A stretch of DNA of 49,082 nucleotides from Flavobacterium araucananum. GTDB lineage: Bacteria; Bacteroidota; Bacteroidia; Flavobacteriales; Flavobacteriaceae. Positions 16,867-23,688 of the stretch are shown piece by piece. How positions within the stretch are numbered: the stretch's first letter is position 1; each line of letters opens with the position of its first letter. The notes beneath the pieces were generated by a model. That model was given only the letters and a program-made list of their open reading frames with translations, made no database searches and had not been told where the DNA came from. The stretch is taken from contig NZ_MUGS01000056.1 of NCBI RefSeq assembly GCF_002222055.1, positions 1 to 49,082 on the forward strand, in the 5' to 3' direction. The position numbers were made by a program, and so were the translations under genes.

Positions 16867-17388
16867 TTATTCTACAATCAAAACGCCTTTCATCATGGCA
16901 ACGTGTCCAGGGAAAGTACATAAAAAATTATAGGTTCCTTTTTTATCAATTGTAAATTCAATTGTATCTGTTTCTCCCCCACCCAATAATTTGGTATGAG
17001 CAATAATCGACGCTTTTTCTGAAGCTGGAATATAATCAGTGTCTTTCGCATTAATCGCCTTAGCAGCAAAAGCAGCTTCGTCTGTACCTTCCTGCAAAAT
17101 TACCAGATTGTGCCCCATAGCTTCTTTTGGTATTTTGCCTGTGTGTTTTAAAGTCAGCGTAATTGGTTTTCCTGCTATTGCTTTCAGTTCTTTAGTATTA
17201 AACTGCATCTGGTCATTACCTTCGATCACCAAAACATTTTCGACAGCTGCTTCCGGTTGTACACCTTCTGATTCTGTTTCATTGACCTCTGTTGATTGAT
17301 CTGCAGGTACCGTTTCCTTTTTTCCGCAAGAAGTTATTGCTAAAAATCCCATTAGCATTAACATCGAAATTTGAACTTTTTTATTCAT
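16867..17388 (-). CDS. Azurin-type cupredoxin (lipoprotein)
   Basis: 173 residues with lipobox LAITSC (Cys21), an acidic linker (TEVNETESEGVQPEAAVE) and one azurin domain. Copper ligands are visible: GHNLV (Gly and His) and the C-terminal FLCTFPGHVAMMKG (Cys, His, Met in the azurin spacing). Azurins carry single electrons in the periplasm; this one is probably membrane-anchored through its lipid. It follows rrf2 by 24 nt on the same strand, so the two should form one operon, and it is the obvious donor to the cytochrome or copper domain of the nearby NirK. The C-terminal motif makes the family call firm. Confidence 0.92.
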   Translation of the reverse strand: MNKKVQISMLMLMGFLAITSCGKKETVPADQSTEVNETESEGVQPEAAVENVLVIEGNDQMQFNTKELKAIAGKPITLTLKHTGKIPKEAMGHNLVILQEGTDEAAFAAKAINAKDTDYIPASEKASIIAHTKLLGGGETDTIEFTIDKKGTYNFLCTFPGHVAMMKGVLIVE

Positions 17389-17412
17389 TATTGTATATTT
17401 AAATTATATAAT

Positions 17413-17862
17413 CTATTCACTTTTATTAAATATTTTGAGATAAAAATCTCCTGAATTAACGCCTAAAGCCAGCTCTTCTAAGGTGGTATTGGTAAGCATC
17501 GTCAATAATAGTTCCCGGATTTTTTTAAATTGATTGTGTACAGGACAAGGATGAGTTTCTGAACATTCCTTTAGACCAATTCCGCAACCTTTATATATAG
17601 CATCGCCGTCGATAGCATCTACAATCTGGATGAGCTTTATCGATTTTATAGCCTCATTTGAAATTTCAAATCCTCCTCCTACACCTTTTGCCGATTCTAT
17701 AATTCCGCTTTTGGTTAAAATTTGCATTATTTTACCCGTAAAAGGCTCCGGCGAATCAATCTCTTTCGCTACATCTTTTATACCTACCCTAATTCCTTCA
17801 GAAGATTTGGTTGCAATAAAAATTGAAGCCCTGATACCGTACTCGCACGCTTTTGAAAACAT
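17413..17862 (-). CDS. Rrf2-family transcription regulator (NsrR/IscR-like)
   Basis: 149 residues. The N-terminal winged helix reads MFSKACEYGIRASIFIA, VGIKDVAKEIDSPEPFTGKI and SAKGVGGGFEI, as in Rrf2 proteins. Three cysteines, Cys93, Cys100 and Cys106 (GCGIGLKECSETHPC), occupy the Fe-S cluster positions of NsrR/IscR. The neighbours (nirK, RIC, azurin) and a shared palindrome upstream of its own gene suggest a nitric-oxide sensor that releases DNA when its cluster is nitrosylated. It is the first gene of the rrf2-azurin operon. It could instead sense oxygen or iron-sulfur status, as IscR does, but no isc/suf genes are here. Confidence 0.9.
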   Translation of the reverse strand: MFSKACEYGIRASIFIATKSSEGIRVGIKDVAKEIDSPEPFTGKIMQILTKSGIIESAKGVGGGFEISNEAIKSIKLIQIVDAIDGDAIYKGCGIGLKECSETHPCPVHNQFKKIRELLLTMLTNTTLEELALGVNSGDFYLKIFNKSE

Positions 17863-17906
17863 AGATAAATTTGTTAATTGAATACAAATGTATTTAAAAT
17901 CATATT

Positions 17907-17926
17907 AAAAGACAAATTTATCTTTA
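17907..17926. promoter_or_regulatory. Shared palindromic operator, rrf2 copy, overlapping a -7 element
   Basis: AAAAGACAAATTTATCTTTA, with arms TAAAAGA (17906-17912) and TCTTTAA (17921-17927, one mismatch). The 8-bp centre, read on the minus strand, is TAAATTTG, an exact TAnnTTTG box for rrf2, 50 nt before its ATG. Regulator binding would block the promoter, so rrf2 is probably autoregulated. Confidence 0.7.
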
Positions 17927-18026
17927 ATTGTTTTCTTACCGTAAATTCCTTATTTATAACCAAAATAATTAATATAAAACAAAACACATATTTCAGATCA
18001 AATTCAAATAAAACTAATTTTAATTT

Positions 18027-18034
18027 TACCTTTG
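18027..18034 (+). promoter_or_regulatory. -7 promoter element (TACCTTTG)
   Basis: An exact TAnnTTTG match 29 nt before the ATG at 18064. Confidence 0.5.
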
Positions 18035-18063
18035 GAAGTACTAATTTTTCTAACACTTAAATA

Positions 18064-18846
18064 ATGGCTTTAAGCAACTCAAAAGATCTAAAACTAGCCG
18101 TTCTTATTGATGCCGATAATGTGCCTTACAGCAATGTAAAAGGCATGATGGAAGAAATAACAAAATTTGGAACGCCAACCACAAAGCGTATTTATGCAGA
18201 CTGGACCAAACCAAATTCGAACGGATGGAAAGCTGTTTTACTCGAACACGCCATTACACCTATACAGCAATACAGCTATACAGTAGGAAAAAATTCATCT
18301 GATTCTGCTTTGATTATTGATGCTATGGATTTGCTTTATTCCGGAAAACTAGACGGATTTTGTATTGTTTCCAGCGATAGCGACTTTACCCGTCTGGCCA
18401 TCAGATTAAGAGAATCCGGTATGAAAGTAATAGGTATTGGCGAAAAGAAAACGCCTAACTCTTTTATAGTTGCCTGCGACAGATTTATATATATTGAAGT
18501 GCTTGACGGTGCCATCCAGAAGAAAAAACCTAAAGCAACTACTGCAACAGATGCTAAAAAACCTGTCGAAAAACCGGCAGAAAAAGCATTACACAAAATA
18601 GACAAACAAACGATTGACCTTATCGAAGCCACGATTGAAGATATTGAAGATGATGACGGATGGGCGTTTTTGGGAGATGTTGGAAATTTGATTGTGAAGA
18701 AAAAACCGGAATTCGATCCAAGAAATTATGGTTTTTCTAAACTTACACCAATGCTAAAATCGCTAACTGATATTCTTGAAATTGACGAGAGAGAATCAGA
18801 CAAAAAAGGTATTAAACATGTTTATGTTCGCCTGCGGTTCAATTAA
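18064..18846 (+). CDS. NYN (DUF88/LabA-like) domain protein with C-terminal OST-HTH/LOTUS domain
   Basis: 260 residues. The NYN domain (about 8-155) has the acidic metal positions of the PIN-like nuclease fold: LIDADN (Asp16, Asp18), KNSSDSALIIDAMDLL and the SSDSDF motif, with GIGEKKTPNSFIVACDRFIYI closing the fold. A Lys/Ala/Pro-rich linker (about 156-185) leads to an OST-HTH/LOTUS domain (GWAFLGDVGNLIVKKKPEFDPRNYGFSKL). Such proteins are predicted RNA-binding nucleases, but most bacterial members are untested. Its promoter region faces rrf2; it does not carry the operator on its own side of the -7 box. Confidence 0.85.
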   Translation: MALSNSKDLKLAVLIDADNVPYSNVKGMMEEITKFGTPTTKRIYADWTKPNSNGWKAVLLEHAITPIQQYSYTVGKNSSDSALIIDAMDLLYSGKLDGFCIVSSDSDFTRLAIRLRESGMKVIGIGEKKTPNSFIVACDRFIYIEVLDGAIQKKKPKATTATDAKKPVEKPAEKALHKIDKQTIDLIEATIEDIEDDDGWAFLGDVGNLIVKKKPEFDPRNYGFSKLTPMLKSLTDILEIDERESDKKGIKHVYVRLRFN

Positions 18847-18880
18847 TTATTAAACTATTACCCTCTAATTTTTTACAAAC

Positions 18881-20392
18881 ATGAGAAAAAAATTCTTTAT
18901 CTACGGATTCTTATTGTTTCTAATTGTTGTTACAATTTACTTTTATACCAAGCGTGGTTTTTTACTCGTTATCATTATTCCGATACTATTGGTTGTTGGT
19001 CTTTATAATATTTTTCAAAAGAAACATGCGATCCTGCGAAACTTTCCTGTTTTAGGTTATTTCAGGTATTTATTTGAAATGATTGCTCCGGAAATTCAGC
19101 AATATTTCATAGAAAGATCTACTGATGGAAGGCCTTTTTCCAGAAATCAACGATCTTTGGTATACCAAAGAGCCAAAAATATAGATTCAAGTACCCCTTT
19201 TGGAACACAACAAAACCTGAATCACGATAGTTACGAAGGAATAAAACATTCTATTTTTCCGGCAAAAGTCAACGAAGAATTACCTCGTGTATTAGTGGGC
19301 GGAAAAGATTGTAAGCAACCTTATTTAGCTTCTTTATTTAATGTTTCGGCCATGAGTTTTGGTTCCTTAAGCGAGAATGCCGTTCGCGCCATAAACATTG
19401 GTGCCAAAAAAGGAAACTTCTACCAAAATACAGGAGAAGGTGGTTTGACTGAATTTCATCTTGCCGCCGGTGGTGACATAACCTGGCAAATTGGTACAGG
19501 ATATTTTGGCTGTCGTGATGCTGAAGGTAATTTTAGTCCTGAAAAATTTTCAGAAAAAGCCAATCTTCCAAACGTTAAAATGATCGAAATTAAGCTTTCG
19601 CAAGGTGCAAAACCGGGTCACGGAGGTGTACTTCCGGCTGCTAAAAACACCAAGCAAATTGCCAAAATAAGAGGAGTTGAGCCCCATACCATGATCCTTT
19701 CCCCTCCCGGTCATCATGCTTTTTCAGACAGCAAAGGACTTATTCATTTTATAGCACAATTGCGTCAATTATCAAACGGAAAACCAATTGGATTTAAGCT
19801 ATGTATTGGAAACACAGCCGAGTTTGAAGCTATTTGTCACGAAATGATTTCTGAAGATATTTTTCCCGATTTTATTACTGTAGACGGTGCCGAAGGAGGA
19901 ACCGGAGCAGCACCTTTAGAATTTGCTGATGGTGTGGGAATGCCTTTTGAGCCTGCATTAATATTTGTAAACAAAACTTTAATAGGTTTAAATATTCGTG
20001 ATAAAATACGAATTATTGGTAGCGGAAAAATCATTTCAGGTTATTCTATCCTGCATGCAATAGCTTTAGGCGCAGATATGTGTAACAGTGCGCGTGGTTT
20101 TATGTTTTCATTAGGCTGTATTCAGGCATTGCGTTGCCACAATAACGAATGTCCTACCGGAGTTGCTACTCAAAACAAAATGTTGATGAAAGGATTGGTG
20201 GTCACCGATAAATCAGATCGTGTATACCATTTTCATAAAAATACACTGCACTCTGCCAATGAGCTTCTGGCAGCAGCCGGAAAGAAAAGTTTTGCCGATG
20301 TTGATATTAATATCTTTATGCGTGGCGATGAATTTGGTAATCTCTCAGATTCGTACTTCCCGGATATTTTGACAAATGTTACTAAACGTTAA
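18881..20392 (+). CDS. FMN-binding glutamate synthase-like family protein
   Basis: 503 residues. Two N-terminal membrane helices (about 4-45) precede a TIM-barrel domain related to the GltB FMN domain: MSFGSLSENAVRAINIGA, GEGGLTEFHL, KLSQGAKPGHGGVLP, DGAEGGTGAAPLEF, GSGKIISGYS and the three-cysteine 3Fe-4S site near the C terminus (LGCIQALRCHNNECPTG). It lacks the amidotransferase domain of true GltB. These membrane-linked relatives are widespread in Bacteroidota and their reaction is not established. The gene starts 35 nt after the NYN gene and may share its transcript; a strong terminator follows. Confidence 0.85.
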   Translation: MRKKFFIYGFLLFLIVVTIYFYTKRGFLLVIIIPILLVVGLYNIFQKKHAILRNFPVLGYFRYLFEMIAPEIQQYFIERSTDGRPFSRNQRSLVYQRAKNIDSSTPFGTQQNLNHDSYEGIKHSIFPAKVNEELPRVLVGGKDCKQPYLASLFNVSAMSFGSLSENAVRAINIGAKKGNFYQNTGEGGLTEFHLAAGGDITWQIGTGYFGCRDAEGNFSPEKFSEKANLPNVKMIEIKLSQGAKPGHGGVLPAAKNTKQIAKIRGVEPHTMILSPPGHHAFSDSKGLIHFIAQLRQLSNGKPIGFKLCIGNTAEFEAICHEMISEDIFPDFITVDGAEGGTGAAPLEFADGVGMPFEPALIFVNKTLIGLNIRDKIRIIGSGKIISGYSILHAIALGADMCNSARGFMFSLGCIQALRCHNNECPTGVATQNKMLMKGLVVTDKSDRVYHFHKNTLHSANELLAAAGKKSFADVDINIFMRGDEFGNLSDSYFPDILTNVTKR

Positions 20393-20393
20393 A

Positions 20394-20434
20394 AAAAAGA
20401 GCCTCTTTGAAATTATCCAAAGAGGCTCTTTTTT
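20394..20434. terminator. Strong bidirectional terminator
   Basis: A 16-bp stem, A5GAGCCTCTTTG (20394-20409) with CAAAGAGGCTCT5 (20418-20433), with an 8-nt loop. It starts at the stop of the plus-strand gene and lies three bases past the stop of the minus-strand lipoprotein, serving both. Confidence 0.92.
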
Positions 20435-20437
20435 AAG

Positions 20438-20845
20438 CTATTTCAATAATTCAGACAAAGATTCTTTATTAATTATTTCTTTTACAAGAACCGTATTGTC
20501 ATTTGCCAAAAAGTAAGCGTCAAACTGAATACCTTCTTCAACAAGTTCTTTAGGAAGCTGGTTTTTAGCAATCATTTCTTTCAACATCTTAGGAAAAACA
20601 ATACTTGCCGCCATTTTATTGGGTTGGTCTTGCTTTAAATTCGTTTCGAATCGCAATTCGATTTTATCATCGTTAATATAACCTCTTGCGGTTGTAAGCG
20701 TAACATTATCAGCTTTAAAACTTGCAGCTGTACTATTATAAGTCTTTACATACTCCTGAAGTTTTTGTTTGGTGTTTTTACAACTTACCATAAATACCAA
20801 TAAAGCCAGAGTAAACGAAATTTGGATAATTTTCTTCATCATCAT
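20438..20845 (-). CDS. Small lipoprotein of unknown function
   Basis: 135 residues. Three consecutive ATG codons open the gene (MMMKKIIQI), so the exact start is uncertain. The lipobox is FMVSC. The mature part contains TTARGYINDDKIELRFETNL and MAASIVFPKMLKEMI, probably a small alpha/beta domain, with no family recognised. It starts only one base beyond the stop of a decayed hydrolase relic on the same strand, which suggests that a deletion has brought it next to the ABC transporter gene. Confidence 0.6.
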   Translation of the reverse strand: MMMKKIIQISFTLALLVFMVSCKNTKQKLQEYVKTYNSTAASFKADNVTLTTARGYINDDKIELRFETNLKQDQPNKMAASIVFPKMLKEMIAKNQLPKELVEEGIQFDAYFLANDNTVLVKEIINKESLSELLK

Positions 20846-20846
20846 T

Positions 20847-21042
20847 TTAATTTTTTAGTTTTTGAAGTCTTAAAAGTGCTTCAAGATAATAATAATCTGC
20901 ATAATTTAACGAACAATCTATTTCGCTGCCAGCAAGTTTATGTCCTGTAGAACGAAGCAAAAAAAGCCGAATTTATATCGTGACTTTGATAACGATCTGA
21001 AAGTGAAACAATCAAAGAACCAATTATTCTGGAAACTAATTT
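20847..21042 (-). pseudogene. Gene-end relic resembling a GH88-type glucuronyl hydrolase C terminus
   Basis: Reading the minus strand, one frame gives GSLIVSLSDRYQSHDINSA then FFASFYRT and a stop. A neighbouring frame continues GHKLAGSEIDCSLNYADYYY, LEALLRLQKLKN and a stop at 20847. Together they read like the last ~60 residues of a GH88 unsaturated glucuronyl hydrolase (the TGHK, GSEID and NYADYYYLEALLR pattern), broken by a frameshift and with no start or catalytic part. It lies between the ABC transporter stop (21052) and the lipoprotein start. The family is recognised by memory of the motif, so it should be tested. The decay itself is visible. Confidence 0.5.
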
Positions 21043-21051
21043 TTACCAATC

Positions 21052-22830
21052 TTAATCAAGAGTTTGTGTGATTTTGTCAATATTTAAGCTATTTGCCATT
21101 GCTGTAAATATATTGTAGTAAACCGCTTTGTTGTCATACAATTCGTCATGCGTTCCTGCTTCTACACATCTTCCCTGTTCTAAAACAATTATGTTTGAGG
21201 CATCAATAATTTGAGAAATACTGTGCGAAATAATAATTACCGTTCTGTCTTTTTTTATAGCATCAAGTGATTTTTTTATTTGTTCGGTAGCGATTGCATC
21301 CAGACTTGCTGTTGGTTCATCCAGAAAAATAATAGGTGGATTTTTTAGAAACAACCTCGCAATTGCAATTCGTTGTTGTTGTCCGCCGGAAAGTAAGTGC
21401 GCATCAGAATCATATCCTTTGGGCAATTGCAACACTTGTTCATGAATATATGCTTTCCTGGCAGCGTCTATAACTTCAGATTGCGAAGCATCCGGGTTTC
21501 CGTACAAAATATTCTCTGCAATTGTACCTTTAAAAATATGATTCTTCTGCAATACCAAACCAATATTTTTGCGCAGAAAATCAGTATTGTAATCGTTTAA
21601 AGCTACTCCGTCCAGATAAATTATTCCGGAGGAAGGCAGATAAAATTTGTCCAGTAAATTTATTATAGTACTTTTTCCGGCTCCGCTTAATCCCACCAAA
21701 GCCGTGGTTTCGTTTGGTTTAATTTTAAAATTAATATCAAAAAGTGCTTTTGTTCCGTTTGGATATACAAAATCTACATTTTTGACTTCAATAAGTCCTG
21801 TAATTTTTTCCGGAATATAATCGCCGCTGGTTTCTTTTTCATTATCTGATTCTAAAATATCAAAAAAGCCTTCAGAATAAATCAAAGCATCATTTACTTC
21901 ATCATAAATACGGTGCAATTGCCTGATTGGAGCAGATACATTATTGAACAACATAATATGAAACATAATAGCTCCAATTGTCATGGTATTATTCAAAACA
22001 AAATAAGCCGTTAGAATAATGATAATTACAACACCTATTTGTTCTACAAAACCTTTGACACTTTCGAAAATAAAACTGGTTTTTCTGGTTTCCAATTGAT
22101 TTTCGGTCATCTCAAACTGAATATCTTTATGACGATCAGCCTCCATTGGTTCCCGAACAAAAGACTTTATAACCGTTATAGATTCGATTAAACTGATGAT
22201 TCCGTTATTCTTCGTTTCGCGATAATTGCGCATTCTTCGTCTAAAACCACTCAATTTTGTGGCTTGCAACTGACTGATATAAAAATAAATCGGGATGATA
22301 CATAAACTCACCAAACCCACATAAACATTCGCATAAAACATGATTGCCAGGGCAACAAAGGCATTTGCAAACAAAGGCAAAATATCAATAAAAAAATTCT
22401 GCACCAATCTGGTCAAACTGCTAATACCAAGATCAATTCTGGTTTGAAGTTTTCCGCTTTCATTTTCATTCGAAGTATAAAACTCCATGCGATAGCTCAG
22501 GATTTTTTCGACAATAGCCTGCGAAATATCACGGGTTATAAAAATACGCAACTTCTCGCCATAGAACTTTTGACCAAACTGTACCACTGAATAAACCAAT
22601 TCTTTAGAAAGTAAAACGATACTTATAATCTCTAATAAATGAAATCCTTTTGATAATGGTTCGTGTGCAACCATTAAATTACTAATAGAATCTACCGTAT
22701 ATTTTAAGATTAAAGCATTTACTTGTGCGGCAAACGAACCTAAAAAGGTAAGTAGTAAAGTTGCAATAACCATCTTCCGGTAAGGCTTAACGAAAGGGGT
22801 TATTTTTTTATATAATACTGAAATCTCCAT
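21052..22830 (-). CDS. ABC exporter (fused permease and ATPase)
   Basis: 592 residues. Six membrane helices span about 20-310 (ABC transporter type 1 domain), followed by the nucleotide-binding domain. Walker A is GLSGAGKST, the signature is LSGGQQQR and Walker B is IIFLDEPTA, with ISHSIS as the switch histidine. The full set makes it a homodimer half-transporter of the MsbA/multidrug type. The substrate cannot be inferred; no lipid or peptide genes flank it. The ATG start at 22830 fits the family's usual N terminus. It is divergent from rdgB. Confidence 0.9.
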   Translation of the reverse strand: MEISVLYKKITPFVKPYRKMVIATLLLTFLGSFAAQVNALILKYTVDSISNLMVAHEPLSKGFHLLEIISIVLLSKELVYSVVQFGQKFYGEKLRIFITRDISQAIVEKILSYRMEFYTSNENESGKLQTRIDLGISSLTRLVQNFFIDILPLFANAFVALAIMFYANVYVGLVSLCIIPIYFYISQLQATKLSGFRRRMRNYRETKNNGIISLIESITVIKSFVREPMEADRHKDIQFEMTENQLETRKTSFIFESVKGFVEQIGVVIIIILTAYFVLNNTMTIGAIMFHIMLFNNVSAPIRQLHRIYDEVNDALIYSEGFFDILESDNEKETSGDYIPEKITGLIEVKNVDFVYPNGTKALFDINFKIKPNETTALVGLSGAGKSTIINLLDKFYLPSSGIIYLDGVALNDYNTDFLRKNIGLVLQKNHIFKGTIAENILYGNPDASQSEVIDAARKAYIHEQVLQLPKGYDSDAHLLSGGQQQRIAIARLFLKNPPIIFLDEPTASLDAIATEQIKKSLDAIKKDRTVIIISHSISQIIDASNIIVLEQGRCVEAGTHDELYDNKAVYYNIFTAMANSLNIDKITQTLD

Positions 22831-22870
22831 TTATTTTTTATTTTACGCCACATATCAAATATAAGAATTC

Positions 22871-22878
22871 TAAATTTG
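22871..22878 (+). promoter_or_regulatory. -7 promoter element (TAAATTTG)
   Basis: An exact TAnnTTTG match 27 nt before the rdgB ATG at 22906, which supports that start. Confidence 0.55.
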
Positions 22879-22905
22879 TGTTTTAAATCTTCTAAACACA
22901 TTATT

Positions 22906-23484
22906 ATGCAACTGGTTTTTGCTTCAAATAACAAAAATAAAATTCAGGAAATTCAAAGTATTCTAAACGGCTCCATACAATTATTAAGTTTAGAAGAAAT
23001 TGGCTGCCAGGAAGAAATTCCTGAAACAGCCGATACAATTGAAGGAAACGCAATTTTGAAAGCTAATTATGTAACTGAAAAGTATGGCTATGATTGTTTT
23101 GCCGATGATACTGGATTAGAAGTTCAGGCGCTAAACGGAGAACCAGGTGTATATTCTGCCAGATATGCGGGCGAACAACGCAATTCTGATGATAATATGA
23201 ACAAACTTCTGGATGGTTTATCTGATAAGGAAGACCGTAGTGCACAGTTTAAAACCGTTATTGCGCTTAATATAAAAGGAGAACAGCATTTATTTACCGG
23301 AATTGCAAAAGGAGATATTGTTTTGGAAAAAACAGGAGATCATGGTTTTGGCTATGATCCTATTTTTAAACCAGAAAATTACGACGAAACATTTGCAGAA
23401 CTATCATCAGATATAAAAAATAAAATTAGCCACCGCGCAAAAGCAACTAAGCAACTAATTGATTTTCTGAACACAACCAAATAA
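22906..23484 (+). CDS. rdgB: Non-canonical purine NTP pyrophosphatase RdgB/HAM1
   Basis: 192 residues from the ATG at 22906 (MQLVFASNNKNKIQEI); the extra ten residues from 22876 are not typical. Family motifs are SNNKNK (nucleotide binding), FADDTGLEV (catalytic Asp), GVYSARYAG and HGFGYDPIF. The enzyme hydrolyses ITP, dITP and XTP to the monophosphate and pyrophosphate, cleaning the nucleotide pool. The length matches the family. It is a single gene with its own promoter. Confidence 0.95.
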   Translation: MQLVFASNNKNKIQEIQSILNGSIQLLSLEEIGCQEEIPETADTIEGNAILKANYVTEKYGYDCFADDTGLEVQALNGEPGVYSARYAGEQRNSDDNMNKLLDGLSDKEDRSAQFKTVIALNIKGEQHLFTGIAKGDIVLEKTGDHGFGYDPIFKPENYDETFAELSSDIKNKISHRAKATKQLIDFLNTTK

Positions 23485-23659
23485 TTGTTTAAAATACAAC
23501 ATTTTAGATAGCAAAATTTATATTTCACGACGTAATTTCGCAGGAAAATCTTCAATTCTTCATGAATTAGATTTTACAATAAGTATAACTTTTTGATAAT
23601 CAAATCATAACAAATACATAATTCTTAAAATAGCATTAGTTTATGTGAATAATTAACAG

Positions 23660-23667
23660 TAATTTTG
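23660..23667 (+). promoter_or_regulatory. -7 promoter element (TAATTTTG)
   Basis: An exact TAnnTTTG followed by CACCC, 21 nt before the helicase ATG at 23689. The leader would be very short. Confidence 0.6.
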
Positions 23668-23688
23668 CACCCTATTTTAAAAATACAT

